Positions 21,906 through 35,184 are shown, numbered from the stretch's first letter. The stretch is DNA of 64,000 bases from Malachius bipustulatus (GCA_910589415.1 OU342634.1:18659144-18723143); one strand, 5' to 3'. Numbers and translations: made by a program. The notes: generated by a model not told the origin, from the letters alone.

Positions 21906-24900
21906 CAGGCTTCAGTCTTCGTAACATCAAATGTTAATGTTCGACCAGCTGAAACTGCACCAAACGGGATTCGCTGATCGTCTTTTTACCTAACATCGTT
22001 TGGGGCTAGCTCGTTATTAGCGAAAATTGTGCTTTAAACTAATTTCTGCTTATGACGAATTGGTTCCTGACGACTTCAATCTTTGCAGCAAGATTCCATT
22101 TGCTTTCCATAGCGGACCAAGGATCAAAACTTTTTTCATCGTTACAGATTTTAAGTATAGGTACCTAGTAGATTTAATAAAATTAGCAAAATAATTCAAT
22201 TTATCCGTTTGGTTATAAAAAATAACTTTATCTAAAAAACCTTGCACATCAATCGCACAAATAGTGTATTTTTATGCGTGGATTCAATTGTGAATATTTT
22301 CACCGTTTTTTAAATTCGCTTTCTGAAATTATCCATGGTCATATCATATTCGCGAAGTTGTTTACTGCGAAATTTCAGTTCAATTCCTTTGAAAACGGGC
22401 TATAAAATGAATATAGAAATTTAGCAATTTTGCCCCTTTTTCTATGCACGCCACTTGCCACTGATTTTAAAAATGAACTTTTTTACACTTAAAATTTATA
22501 GAATAATAATTATGTTGCATTATGATACGCATTGCTTCTTGAAATTTTTTAAGGAAAAGTTTTGAATTATAGTATTATAGCTGAGTGTAATGTCAAGAAT
22601 TCAGTTCCATTTTTATCATTTTCATAAGCACGCCATTCGCTTATTAATAAAAATAGTGCTATTTTTTTACAATAACATCAAGTTCAAACAATGTCCTTCC
22701 AATATTGTTAATTTGGGTAAAAAGTTTTTTCCATCTTTCTCATACAGGGATTTAAAAAATGGCCATTTTACCGAAAATACAAATGGCCGCTATTTTGAAA
22801 CCGCTCGGCCGATTTTACCCAAATACAATATTACCAGACCACTGCTTATATGGATATCTTACCGTAACCCTTTCTTTACCACCGAGCGACGTTTACGTGA
22901 GACTGGTAGGTAGGTACTTTATTAACAGGTAGAGTGCCACAATGGAAAATAATTTTGACTATCCCCTGTGGCCAAACTTTTTTTCTGGAAAATCATTTAA
23001 AATTATCCCAAATAATAGAATTTACCACTAGCGGCATTAAATTTAACCTATTTTTTAAATAAAGTTGCCGGAGAAACTTATTGTTTATAATAGATTTAAA
23101 CTTATTAATCAAAAGGTTTAACAACGCTTTGGGACTGATCAGTCCCTTGATCGCATTTTAAGGTATAGGTACAAATAAAATAAAAAATTACTTTATAATT
23201 TTTCAGGCTTCAGTCTTCGTAATATCAAATGCTAATGTTCGACCAGCTGAAACTGCACCAAAGGGGATTCGCTGATCGTCTTTTTACCTACATCGTTTGG
23301 GGCTAGTTCTTTATTGGTTTAAATTGTGCTTTAAACTAATTTCTGCCTATGACGAATTGGTTCCTGACGACTTCAATCTTTGCAGCAAGATTCCATGTGG
23401 TTTCCATAGCGGACAAAGGATCAAGACTTATTTCATCGTCTTAGACTTTAAGCAGGTACCAATCTGTTTAGAGTTTTAGTTTATGAGCTATGTTCCATAT
23501 GGCCCACGTTCACGCTCGAATGTGTAACTGCATCCGGGACAGGTATATTATGGAATAATAGTGTTGTTTTCAATCATCGACTGTTGTTCTAGGATTTGCA
23601 CGCTCCTGGCGTCTTCAGGCTTCAGTCTTCGTAACATCAAATGCTAATGTTCGACCAGTTGAAACTGCACTAAAGAAGATATTCGCCTGATCGTCTGTAT
23701 AAGCCTACATGGTTTGGGGCTAAATTGCCATTATGCATAAATTTCGCTTTAAAATAATTTGTGCGTATGGCGATATAGTTCCTGACTTCAATCTTTGCAA
23801 CAAGATTCCATGTGTTTTCCATAGCAGACAAAGGATCAAAAAATGTTTCATCGCCAGTTGTACCATCCAAATTCAAGGAGGGTTCAAAGTTGAACCAAGA
23901 TCAGCGTCACATTTGTGTTGTACCGTGATGGTTCAGTACTGAACTCGAGTTCAACTACCGGTTCAGTTGAACGGCCATTGGGGTCCGTTTAAACCGAGTG
24001 GTGCAATAAACGGACCAATGTTTATTAAGACTTTTTGACTTCTTATGGTCAACACTGTACCCTCTCCAAATATTCGATACTTATTCATTAACACCCTGTA
24101 TATTAAATCTATTGCCAATGAAGTATATTATTATTTTGATAATTAGGTTTTAGGTTCTGGCTTCATAGTTTTAAAGTTATTAATCAAAAGTTTTAACAAC
24201 GTTTCGGGACTGATTAGTCCCTTGATCGCATTTTTGAGGTAGGTACAAATAAAATAAAAAAATACTTTATAATTTTTCAGGCTTCAGTCTTCCTAACATC
24301 AAATAATAATGTTCGACCAGCTGAAACTGCACCAAAGGAGATTCGCTGATCGTCTGTATACCTACATCGTTTGGGGCTACTTCCTTATTAGACAGAAATT
24401 GTTCTTTAAACTAATTTCTGCCTATGATGATGTGGTTCCTGACGACTTCAATCTTTGCAACAAGTTCCCATGTGATTTTCATAGCAGACCAAGGATCAAG
24501 ACTTTTTCATCGTTATAGACGTTACGTATATACCTACCTATCTGAGTAGATTTAATAAAATTAGTAAAATAATTCAATTTATCCGTTTGGTTATAAAAAA
24601 TAATTTTATTTAAGAAACCTTGCGCATCAATCGCAAAAATAGTGTATTTTTATGCGTGCATGGATTCAATTGTGAATATTTTCACAGCTTTTAAAATTCG
24701 CTTTCTGAAATTGTCCATCGTCATATTATATTCGCGTAGTTGTTTATTACGAAAATTTCAGTTCAATTCCTTTGAAAACGGGATATAAAATGAATATAGA
24801 AATTTAGCAATTTTGCCTCTTTTTCTATGCACGCCACTGGTCAACTGATTTTAAAAATGAACTTTTTCACACTTAAATTTCATAGAATAATATGTTGCAT

Positions 24901-27900
24901 TATGGCATTGCTTCTTGAAATTTTTGAAGGTAAAGTTTTGAATTAGTATAGCTGTGTAATGTCAAAAATTCAGTTCCATTCCTTTACAAATGTGCTCATA
25001 AATAGTGGAATTTAACCATTTTTACTATTTTCCTAGCCACGCCACTGGCTTATTAATAAAAATAGCGCTATTTTTTTACACTAACATCAAGTTCAAACAA
25101 TGTTCTTCCAATCTTGTTAATTTGAGTAAAAAGTTTTTTCCATCTTTCTCATTCAAATTCAAATGTCCGCTATTTTGAAACCGCTCAGCCGATTTTACCC
25201 AAAAACAATACCAGACCATACTGCTTATTATGGATATCTTACCGTACCTAACTCTTTCTTTGCCACCGAGCGACGTTTACGTGAGACTGGGTAGGTACTA
25301 TAACAGGTAAAGTGCCACAATGGAAAATAATTTTGACAATCCCTTGTGGCCAAATTATTTTTTTTTCTGAAAAAAACCATTTAAAATTATCCCAAATAAT
25401 AGAATTTACCATTAGCGGCATTAAATTTAACCTTATTTTTTAAATAAAGTTGCCGGAGAGACTTATTTTTTATAATAGTTTAAAGTTATTAATCAAAAGT
25501 TTTAACGACGTTTCGGGACTGATTAGTCCCTTGATCGCATTTTAAGGTAGGTACAAATAAAATAAAAAATTACTTTGTAATTTTTCAGGCTTCAGTCTTC
25601 GTAACATCAAAAAATGCTAATGTTCGACCAGCTGAAACTGCACCAAATAAGGGGATTCGCTGATCGTCTTTTTACCTTACATCGTTTGGGGCTACTTTTG
25701 TTATTAGACAGAAATTGTGCTTTAAACTAATTTCTGACTATGACAAAATGGTTCCTGACGACTTCAATCTTTGCAGCAAGATTTCCATGTGGTTTCCATA
25801 GCGGACCAAGGATCAAAACTTTTTTCATCGTGACAGACTTTAAGTATGTACCTATTGATGGAGTAGATTGATTAAAATTAGTAAAATAATTAAATCTATT
25901 TAACCGTTTGCTTATAAAAGGTATAGTTTTATTTAAAAAACCTTTCGCATCAATCGCATAAATAGTGTATTTTTATGCGTGGATTGAATTGTGAATATTT
26001 TCACCGCTTTTAAGATTCGCTTTCTGTAATTGTCCATGGTCAACTCATATTCGCGTGATTGCTTCCTGCGAAAATTTCAATTCAATTCCTTTGAAAACGG
26101 GTTATAGAATAAATATAGAAATTTAGCAATTTTGCCTTTTTTTATATGCACGCCACGGGCCCCCTAAGGTTAAAAATGAACTTTTTTTACACTGAAATTT
26201 TATAGAAATAAGCATTATGTTGCATTATCTTACCCATTGCTTCTTGAAATTTTTGAAGGTAAAGTTTTGAATAAGTATAGCTGTGTAATGTGAAAAATTC
26301 AGTTCCATTCCTTTAAAAATGTGCTTATAAATAGTTATAGTAATTTAACCATCATTTTTACCATTCCCCTAACCACGCCACTGGTTTATTAATAAAAATT
26401 GTGCTATTTTTTTACACTAACATCAAGTTCAAACACTGTTCTTCCAATCTTGTTTACTATTTGGGTAAAAAGTTTTTTCCATCTTTCTCATACAGGGATT
26501 TAAAAAATGGCCATTTTACCGAAAATTCAAATGGCCGCTATTTTGAAACGGCTCGGCCGATTTTATCCGAATACAATACCAGACCATACTGCTTATTATG
26601 GATCTCTTACCGTAACCCTTACTTTACCACCGAGCTACGTTTACGTGAGACTGGTAAGTACTTTAACAGGTAGAGTGCCACAATGGAAAATAATTTTGAC
26701 AATCCTGTTGTGGACAAACTTTTTTTCTGAAAAAACTATTTAAAATTATCCGAAATAATAGAATTTACTATTAAGGCATTAAATTTAACTTATTTTTTGA
26801 AATAAAGTTGCCGGAGAGACTTATTGTTTATAATAGTTTAATTAAAGTTATTAATAAAAAGTTTTAACGACGTTTCGGGACTGATTAGTCCCTTGATCGC
26901 ATTTTAAGGTAGGTACAAATAAAATAAAAAATTACTTTGTAATTTTTCAGGCTTCAGTCTTCGTAACATCAAATATGCTAATGTTCGACTAGCTGAAACT
27001 GCACCAAAGGGGATTCGCTGATCGTCTTTTTACCTACATCGTTTGGGGCTAGTTCGTTATTAGCGGAAACTGTGCTTTAAACTAATTTCTGCCTACTATG
27101 ACGAATTGGTTCCTGACGACTTCAATCTTTGCAGCAAGATTCCATGTGGTTTCCATAGCGGACCAAGGTTCAAAACTTTTTTCATCGTTATAGACATTAA
27201 GTAGACACCTATCAGAGTAGATTTAATAAAATTAGCAAAATAATTCAATTTACCCGTTTGGTTATAAAAAATAACTTTATCTAAAAATCCTTGCGCATCA
27301 ATCGCACAAATAGTGTATTTTTATGCGTGCATTGGATTCAATTGTGAATATTTTCACCGTTTTTAAAATTCTCTTTCTGAAATTATCCATGGTCATATCA
27401 TATTCGCGTATAGTAGTTTACTGCAAAAATTTCAGTTCAATTCCTTTGAAAACTGGCGATAAAATGAATATAGAAATTTAGCAATTTTGCCTCTTTTTCT
27501 AGCACACCACTGGCCACTGATTGTAAAAATGAACTTTTTTACACTTAACTTTTATAGAATAATATGTTGCATTATGATACGCATTGCTTCTTGAAATTTT
27601 TTAAGGCAAATAAGTTTTGAATTATAGTATTATAGCTGTGTGTAATGTCAAGAATTCAGTTCCATTTTTACCATCTTTCTAACCACGCCATTCGCTTATT
27701 AATAAAAATAGTGCTATTTTTTTACACTAACATCAAGATCAAACAATATCCTTCCAATATTGTTAATTTGGGTAGAAAGTTTTTTTCCATCTTTTTCATA
27801 CGGGGATTTAAAAAATAGCCATTTTACCGAAAATAAAAATGGCCGCTATTTCGAAACCGCTCGGCCGATTTTACCCAAATACAATAGCAGGCCATACTGC

Positions 27901-28237
27901 TTATTATGGATATCTTACCGTAACTCTGTCTTCACCACCGAGCGACGTTTACGTGAGACTGGGTATAGGTACTTTAACAGGTAGAGTGCCACAATGGAAA
28001 ATAATTTTGACTATCCCCTGTGGCCAAACTTTTTTTTCTGGAAAAACTTTTTAAAATTATCCCAAATAATAGAATTTACCATTAGCGGTATTAAATTTAC
28101 CCTATTTTTGGAAATAAAGTTGCCGGAGAGACTTGTTTATAATAGTTTTAAAGTTATTAATCAAAAGTTTTAACAACGTTTCGGGACTGATTAAGTCCCT
28201 TGATCGCATTTTTAAGGTAGGTACAAATAAAATAAAA
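21906..28237. repeat. Complex tandem array of ~1.3-kb units
   Basis: Unit starts (CAGGCTTCAGTCTTCGTAAC) fall at 21906, 23204, 24278, 25586 and 26948, giving lengths of 1298, 1074, 1308, 1362 and about 1290 bp. Each unit has, in order: a GACCAGCTGAAACTGCACC block; TGACGACTTCAATCTTTGC; GCATCAATCGC with TAGTGTATTTTTATGCG; two CACGCCACTGGC-like blocks; AATGGCCGCTATTTTGAAA; GAGCGACGTTTACGTGAGAC; and, near the end, the palindrome GGGACTGATYAGTCCC followed by TTGATCGC. Short open frames inside recur between units but carry many stops and no motif. Further copies (30095-39100) extend the array. Confidence 0.88.
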
Positions 28238-30094
28238 ACCTTCTTGCGCATCAATCGCATAAATAGTGTATTTTTAAGCGATCCAATTTATAAATATTTT
28301 CACCGCTTTTTAAATTGGCTTTCTGAAAATTTCCCTAGTCAGGTCATATTAGTGTAGTGGTTAACTGTGAAAATTGCATTTCACTTCGTTTGAAAACGTG
28401 CCTTAGAATGGATTTTTAAATTTAACAAAACCAAAATAAATGGTAAAATTGAACAATTTTGCCCCTTTTCCTTTGCCCGTCACTGGCTGACTTTACCTAA
28501 AAAATATTATTTTTTACACTACCTTCAATAGAACTGAAAAAGTGAAAAGGGAGCTTTGAAAACTGAAAATTTGAAATTTTAGAGGAATAAACATAATTTA
28601 AAAATATTCGAATATCTCCGCCATTTTTCTTATTTGCTTCTTGAAAATTTTCAGAATTAAGGGTTATTAGTATAATAGTTATCTATTGGAAAAATTTCAG
28701 TTCGATTCGTACAAAAATAGAAAAATAGAATAAACGGCTATAGAAATTTAGCCTTTTTTACCCTTTTCCTACCCATGCCACTGGCTTAATAATAAAAAAA
28801 TGCAAATTTTATTGCAATAACTCAAATTTCAATAACTATTCTTCCAATAATGCTAATTTTGCTTAAAAGTTTTTGTTTCTAACTTGCTTATTTAGAGGTT
28901 CAAAATCTATCAATTTTTCCTAAAATTTAAAAGGCAGCCATTTTGGAACGGCTATTCCGATTTTACTCAAGACCGACTAAGTACTTGCAGTTATATTACT
29001 ACAAAAAAAATTTCAGCCCCCTAAATTGAAAACTGCGACCAGAAACCGTGCCTCATGACCGGTTTTTTTTGGAAATTTGGAGGGACACCCTGTAAATCTA
29101 ACAAAACTTTAGGAAAATTATTTTTACGAAAATCAAACGTCATCTCTAAGTTTCACAAGAGTAAAAAATTTCGTTCGTTAATCTTGAAAGGTGAAGCTAC
29201 AGGAGCGTTTTAAAAATTTTAGAGAAATAAACATCATGTAAAAAAATTCAAATAACTCCGCCATTTTTGTTATTTACTTCTTGAAATTTTTAAGGGCTGG
29301 AGGCTATTAGTATAGTTGCGTACTGTGAAAATTTCAATTTAATTCCTTCAAAAATGTGCTCATAAATTGTTAGAGAAATTTAGCGATTTTTACCTTTTTC
29401 CTACCCACGCCACTGGCTTATTAATAAAAGTAATGCAAATTTTATAACAATAAATCAAATTTCAATTAATTTTCCTCCAATCATGTTGATTTAGTTTCAA
29501 AGTTATTTTTCCATCTTACTCATACAGGGGTTCAAAAAAAAGCAATTTTTCCAAAAATTCAAATGGCCGCCATTTTGAAACGGCTCGGCCGATTTTGCTC
29601 AAGTACAATACCAGACCAGTTCTTATATATATCTTACTCCCACAAAAATTTCAGTCCCCTAGATTGAAAACTGCGACCTGAAATGAGATGACAAAAACGG
29701 GATATGGGGAATTTTGAAAGGACACCCTGTAGAAGTAACGCGACTTTAGGAATTTTTTTCAACGAAAATCTAACGTCGTTCCAAGGTTTTACAAGGATCC
29801 AAAATTTCATTCACTAATCTTGAAAGATAAAGCTACAGGAGCGTTTTTAAAATCGAAATTTCGCGATTTTGGAGAAATATATAAATATATAAATATATAA
29901 ATATATATATAAATATATAAATATATATATATATATCGTGGGCAGGTGAATTTTGGAAAACCACTTTTTCGTGATCTGGGGGTCATGATCGGTGGACATT
30001 TGATGAGTTTAGGTGATTTTCGAAAAGTGATGTCGTCCTCAATAGTGTATTTTTTTATTAAAAAATACACTAAAAAAATTACTTTGTAATTTTT
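28238..30094 (-). repeat. 1.8-kb dispersed repeat, copy III (inverted)
   Basis: Same orientation and layout as copy II. Most of its length is visibly diverged from copy II. The last ~270 bp (29800-30075), including the long ATATAAATAT microsatellite, is nearly identical to 21600-21890. It is inserted between tandem units. Confidence 0.85.
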
Positions 30095-30869
30095 CAGGCT
30101 TCAGTCTTCTCGTAACATCAACTAATAATGCTCGACCAGCCGAAACTGCACCAAAGGAGATTCGCTGATCGTCTGTATACCTACATCGTTTGGGGCTACC
30201 GCGTTATTTCCAGAAATTGTGCTTTAACCTAATTTCTGGCTATGACGAAGTGGCTCCTGACGACTTCAATTTTTGCAACAAGAATGTGGTTTCCATGTGG
30301 TTTCCATAGCAGACCAAGGTTCAAAGCGTTTTTCATCGTTACAGACTTTAAGTAGGTACCTATCTGAGTAGATTTAATAAAATTATTAAAATAATTCAAT
30401 TTATAAAAGATAACTTTATTTAAAAAACCTTGCGCATCAATCGCATAAATAGTGTATTTTTATGCGTGGATTCAATTTTGAATGTTTTCACCGTTTTTAA
30501 ATTTCGCTTTCTGTAATTGTCCATGGTCATATCATATTCGCGTAGTTGTTTAGTGCGAAAATTTCAGTTCAATAATTCCTTTGAAAACGGGCTATAAAAT
30601 GAATATAGAAATTTAGAAATTTTGCCCCTTTTTCTACGCACGCCACTGGCAACTGATTTTAAAAATAACTCTTTCACACCTAAATTTTATAGAATATTAT
30701 GTTGCATTATGTTACGCATTGCTTCTTGAAATTCAGTTCCATTCCTTATTTAAAAATGTGCTCATAAATATAGTTATAGAAAATTAACCATAATTTTTAC
30801 CATTCCCCTAACCACGCCACTGGTTTATTAATAAAAATTGTGCAATTTTTTTTTTTTTACACTAACATC
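30095..30869. repeat. Tandem unit n, 5' part (interrupted by a LINE)
   Basis: A ~1.3-kb unit that begins CAGGCTTCAGTCTTCTCG and stops after ACACTAACATC at 30869, where the R1-like LINE begins. Sequence and private variants (CCGCGTTATTTCCAG, AAGAATGTGGTTTCC) match the following unit (36211-36640 and 38522-38863) almost base for base. The two are therefore a recent tandem duplication. Confidence 0.85.
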
Positions 30870-31500
30870 CCGCGAGCTATGCCTGTGTTGCTCAGTGGCG
30901 CGTCCCCTGGGTGGCGGATTGGGGACTTCCCTTACAGGAAGGATGCGCGGCCGGAGGTGCTGGGCTGTTTCTGAGAGAACTCGTGACTCACAGCAATGGA
31001 CAGGGCCCCCGACTGCGCGGCGGACCATGCACAGGACTCGAGAGACGTGTGAGGTGTGACACACGGTGGGGGCAGCGACCCACGAGATCTCTAGCTCCGC
31101 ACACTCACACCAAACACACACAATACACTGACACAATGGAAAAGTAGACAGACCTCGGAAGCCTCTTCAGCACAGACTGGGAGAACTCTGAGGTGGAGGT
31201 TCGGTGGAATGGTAGCGTCGAAATAAAGTCAGGACCGCACACCTGATGCCGTTGGACAGTACAGGGGCCCACTCTTGCCTAGCCAGCGTAGGGGCTGCCC
31301 TATCATCCTTCGAAAAATCTTGAAAGCACAGCAATGCCAGGTGGCGCCTGGGAAATAGGCCAAGCTGCGCTTTTCAAGGGGCTTCGCCTGCGGCCGCCAC
31401 CGACCAGAAACCTTAGGAATAGTTTTTAAGGAAGTGGGAAGAGAGGGAAGAGAAAAGTCTACTTGGACATACAAATCTACACAAAACAAAAAATCATGGA

Positions 31501-32839
31501 ATGGAAGAAGAAAACAGGAAAATGGTAAACGTGCAAAAAATGGAAGTAGAGTTCTCTAGCTCAGAGCCGGAAGAAATTCCTAAAGCTCTGGAAGATCTCC
31601 TTCTGGGGGCGGCCTCCGAATCCGACGGCGACTCACGCGGCGCGACTCCGATGGAAGCAGGAGTGCAGAAATGCACTTCAGCAGAAACGGAGTCCGGGCC
31701 GTCGGTCGACGGGGGAAAAGTGAGGGCCCTAGAAAAAAGGAAACAGAAAAAGAAAGAAAAGAGACGAGAAGCTAGGAAGGCGGAACGGCAGGAGCGGAGG
31801 TAGCAGCGAGAAATCGCAGCGGCCACATCAGCACTGCCGAGTCAGGTAGGGGCGCTCAAACTAGGGAAGACAGGGGAGTCCGACAGGAAACCCACGTCCC
31901 CTGGGGAGAGCACCCAACCAGGCGATGCCACCACTGGCACTCCAAGGCCCTCCGAAAGGGGGTCTACCGCACGGGACGCCAGGAGGGCCGCAAAGAAGCG
32001 GACCTTCAGGCTGCCCACGGAGCCGGTCAGCTTGAGGGAGGAGGCGGGGAAAAGCACGACCACACGTGGAGTGCTACCCGCGCCGGGACCCTCAAAAAGA
32101 CCGCGCTCAGACGGAAGGACCCCCCCTCGAGAGGGAGAAAAAGAGAATTGCCCTCGACAAGAGGGAGGAGGGTCCGGCGAATAGGAGTAGGCGTTCCGGG
32201 GGGCAGCCAACCCGAAAGGGAGGGCGGACCCCAGGCCCGCCTGCCCGAAAGCGGAACCTCCAAAACAGCCTCAACAGCTGAGAACTCAAAGCAAGTCTCT
32301 CCAAGTAGTCATCAGGTCCAACCGACCAGATGGCAAGGTTGGAGAAGATGAAGCAACAAAGCTGCGCCGACAGCTGGTGGCTGAGCTGAAAAAAGCCCTG
32401 ACAACAAATCGGGAGCTTGAGCTCAGCTTCCAGAAATCAGGAATAGTCGAACCAGGCTGATTCCTGATTACGGCAAAAGACGAGACATCGGCGGACTGGC
32501 TGCTGAGAGGCTGGACGCCACAGGCAGTGGGAGGAAGCACGTTCACCCAAGTAAGGGCAACGGAAGCTCCCTGGCCAGTGGTGATCGGCTTCAGAGAGAG
32601 TAGAGATGCTGAGCCTCCAAAACAGGAGGCTGGATGTCAGCAACTGGCAGCATCTCTACACCAGAGAAGGGCTGGGAGGATGGCAACTCATCTTTCGGGT
32701 CAGCTAGGAGGACGCCAGGAGCATAGAAAGCGGCGGCTGGGAGCTCAACTACGAGTTGACCACCCTGACAGTGCGTCGGGTGACACTCTGGGGTCCCGCC
32801 GCCGTCGGAAATGCACCAGGCACCTCCAAGCAGGCTTAA
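31501..32839 (+). pseudogene. ORF1 of R1-like LINE (broken)
   Basis: The first 100 codons (MEEENRKMVNVQKMEVEFSS...) are acidic, then strongly basic (EKRKQKKKEKRREARKAER), and end at TAG 31801. Reading on in frame gives a Pro/Ser/Arg-rich low-complexity stretch to about 32170, after which a frameshift is needed. A helical stretch, RQLVAELKKALTTNRELELS, and a TGA near 32459 follow. Then come TSADWLLRGWTPQAVGGSTF and, after another shift, LDVSNWQHLYTRE...GGWQLIFRV and ELNYELTTLTVRRVTLWG, with TAG inside. This C-terminal part resembles the DUF4780-type domain of insect LINE ORF1 proteins, likely RNA-binding. That call is from memory of the family, not a search. It ends at TAA 32837-32839, just before ORF2. 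Confidence 0.7.
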
Positions 32840-32869
32840 GATGAGCTACCAAGAAAAAGCAAACCACCC

Positions 32870-35182
32870 ATGGAAGAAATAAAGGTAAGCCAGATCAATC
32901 TGCAGCACAGCCGGGATGCCACAACAGAAATGCTAAGCAGCCTGGTAAAAAAACCTGCAGATGTGATACTAATTCAGGAACCATATGTCTTTAGGAGCCA
33001 AATCAAAGGACTGTCAGGCCTGGGCTTCAAACTTCTGGTGGGAGCCAAGGCAGGAGAGACACCCAGAAGCTGCATACTGGTGTCCAAGAGGCTAAGCTCG
33101 GTACCCTTACCGCAGCTGGGGACCAAGGATGCCACAGCAATGCTTCTGGAATACAATGTAAGTGACACCTCACATAAGATAATTCTAACTAGCTTATATC
33201 TCCCATACGACGGTGAACGTCTGCCATCGCAAGAGATGGCATATATAACAACGTTTGGGGAAAGCAGAGGGATCCCAGTAGTAATAGGCTGTGACGCCAA
33301 CGCGCATCGCACCCTATGGGGCAGCACCGACGTCAACACACGCGGAGAGGCCCTACTGGAATATCTAGCAACGACAGACCTTGAAATAAGTAATAGAGGC
33401 AGGGAACCAACCTTTGTCAATCGCAACCGCAAGGAAGTGATTGATATAACCCTAGCCTCCAAAAGCATAACCTGTGACGTTCGAGAATGGCAAGTGACGG
33501 GCGACGTCCTGCTGTCCGACCACCGCATGATCCGATTCAAGATCAAAGCGAGGATGGCGGCAGACAAGCCAAACGAAACCCAAGGACTACTAATTGGGAG
33601 ATCTTTACAACAGATCTCCAATTAAGGTTCAAGGGTCCCCCATCTCAAATCACACAGGAAAGCGTAGACCAAGAGGTAGAGAAATTAAGTAAAAAGATAA
33701 CCGAGGCGTACGAAAAGGCGTGTCCCTTGAGAACGCCCCCAGAAAATAAAATCAGGTGGTGGAGCAAAGAACTTCATCACCTCAGGAGGTCAGCGAGGAG
33801 GTCACTTTTCGACAGGCCGTGACCTCAGGAGAGGACACTCAATGGGACCGTTTTCGAGAAGCCAGAAGAGAATTTAAGAGAGAGATAAGGCACAGCAAGA
33901 GAGCGAGCTGGCGAGAATTCTGCGAGGAGATAACCTCCCTCCCGGAAGCAGTCAGGCTCGCAAAATTGCTCAGTGCCTCAAAACGCACCGAAATAGGCTC
34001 GATCAAGAAAGAGGACGGAACCTGGACAGAAACTGAGAAGGAAACAATTGAGCACCTCCTCAGAATCCACTTCCCGGGAACAGACCAAGTCGACCCAGAA
34101 AGGCGGGCGGAGCCAGCCTCGGACTGGCAGCTAGCGAAAGTCTGGTAAACGACGAGGTCATACGAAGGGTAAGCAAAGAGTTCCGACCATACAAGACAGC
34201 AGGACCTGATGGCATCTTCCCAGCATTGCTGCAGGCGGGCCTGGAAACGATTCTCCCCAGCGTGAGAGACATATTCCGGGCTAGCCTAGCAACGGGATAT
34301 GTGCCCCAGGCATGGAGGAGAGCAAATGTGGTCTTCATTCCCAAACAAGGAAAAGAGAGGACTACACTTTAGCTAAGTCATTCAGGCCTATCAGTCTGAC
34401 ATCCTTCATGCTTAAAATGTTAGAAAGGATAGTCGACAGATACCTGATAGAAAACACACTGCGTGAGTTCCCGTTTTATAAGGGTCAACATGCTTACCTG
34501 AAGCAAAGATCCACAGAAACTGCCCTACACGCAGTGATTAGAGAAATTGAAAAAGCGCTACATCACGGGAACTGGGCCTTGGCCATTTTCTTTGATGTGG
34601 AAGGCGCTTTTGACAAGGCAAGAACAAAAACCATATGCACAGAGCTGCAATCCAGGGGTACCCCCCCCCCCCCCGGTCCTGATTAACTGGATTGCTTCAG
34701 CGATCGAGAGCAGGCAGGTGCCGTCGGGTGCGGGAGAAGTTCGAGTGGGCATTGCGGTGAGTGGTGGATGTCCCCAAGGCAGCTGCCTATCACCTCACCT
34801 GTGGTGCCTGATCATGGACGGCCTCCTAAAGCGCCTGACAGATGACGGACTGTATGCACAGGCATACGCTGACGACGGGCTGGTTACAATTCCTAGGCAC
34901 GCAATTCCTAAGCGTGGTCTGCGATCGCATGCAGAGTGCATGTAAGATAATTGAAAAATGGTGTGAAGAGGCCGGGCTGACCATTAACCCCGGAAAGACC
35001 GACATGGTCCTCTTCACAAGGAAAAGAGAAAAAGAGGATTTAAACCACCCAAGCTGTTCAGCAAACTCTTAGCTCTAAGTGGGGAGGCCAAATACCTTGG
35101 AATGGTACTAGACGAAAAACTGACCTGGAGGCCACAGATTGACAGAATAGTCACAAAAACTGTGTCATCTCTATGGCAGCTC
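32870..35182 (+). pseudogene. ORF2 of R1-like LINE: APE endonuclease + RT (broken)
   Basis: The endonuclease (32870-33600) is open for 251 codons and keeps the family's signature residues: INLQHS, LIQEPYVF (catalytic Glu), VIGCDANAHRTLWGS (Asp/Asn), VIDITLAS and LLSDHRMIRF (SDH). A stop at 33623 and frame changes follow. The linker (33600-34140) reads in two frames with KIRWWSKELHHLRRSARRS and SKRASWREFCEEI. RT blocks are KTAGPDGIFPALLQAG (34190-34235), SFRPISLTSFMLKMLERIVD (34380), IFFDVEGAFDKA (34590, catalytic Asp), GGCPQGSCLSPHLWCLIMDG (34765), QAYADDGLVTI (34860, catalytic YADD), GLTINPGKTDMVLFTRK (34975) and KYLGMVLDEKLTW (35090). A C14 run at 34661-34674 shifts the frame. The thumb is cut at 35182. 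Start chosen at the first ATG in the endonuclease frame, 30 bp after ORF1. Confidence 0.85.
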
Positions 35183-35184
35183 TA

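Larger units (their letters stand above)
30870..35182 (+). mobile_element. Degenerate R1/LOA-like LINE, 3'-truncated
   Basis: Relatively GC-rich insertion in AT-rich tandem repeats. It has a ~630-bp 5' leader, ORF1 (31501-32839) and ORF2 (32870-35182) with endonuclease and RT. It stops inside the RT C-terminal region, next to a foldback element at 35185. There is no poly(A) tail, RNase H domain or target-site duplication. The next tandem unit shows the intact target and indicates that about 138 bp (38864-39001) were lost from the target. Several frameshifts and in-frame stops make it non-functional. The R1/LOA assignment rests on ORF order and RT/EN motifs and is moderately certain. Confidence 0.85.

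Noticed and set aside
21906..28237. Helitron identity of the ~1.3-kb units because of the terminal hairpin GGGACTGATYAGTCCC
   Set aside because: No CTRR end follows the hairpin at the expected distance, no consistent 5' TC start is seen, and there is no Rep/helicase sequence. The palindrome alone is not enough.
31494..32643. Multiple open frames on both strands in the GC-rich LINE 5' half
   Set aside because: GC-rich sequence gives long spurious frames. Only the frames matching ORF1 composition and order were kept.
32974..33621. 215-codon minus-strand frame
   Set aside because: It is exactly antisense to the APE endonuclease frame, which has clear motifs.
30870..35182. Telomere- or rDNA-targeted insertion of the R1-like LINE
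   Set aside because: Flanks are tandem-repeat DNA. No TTAGG repeats or 28S rDNA target sequence are present.
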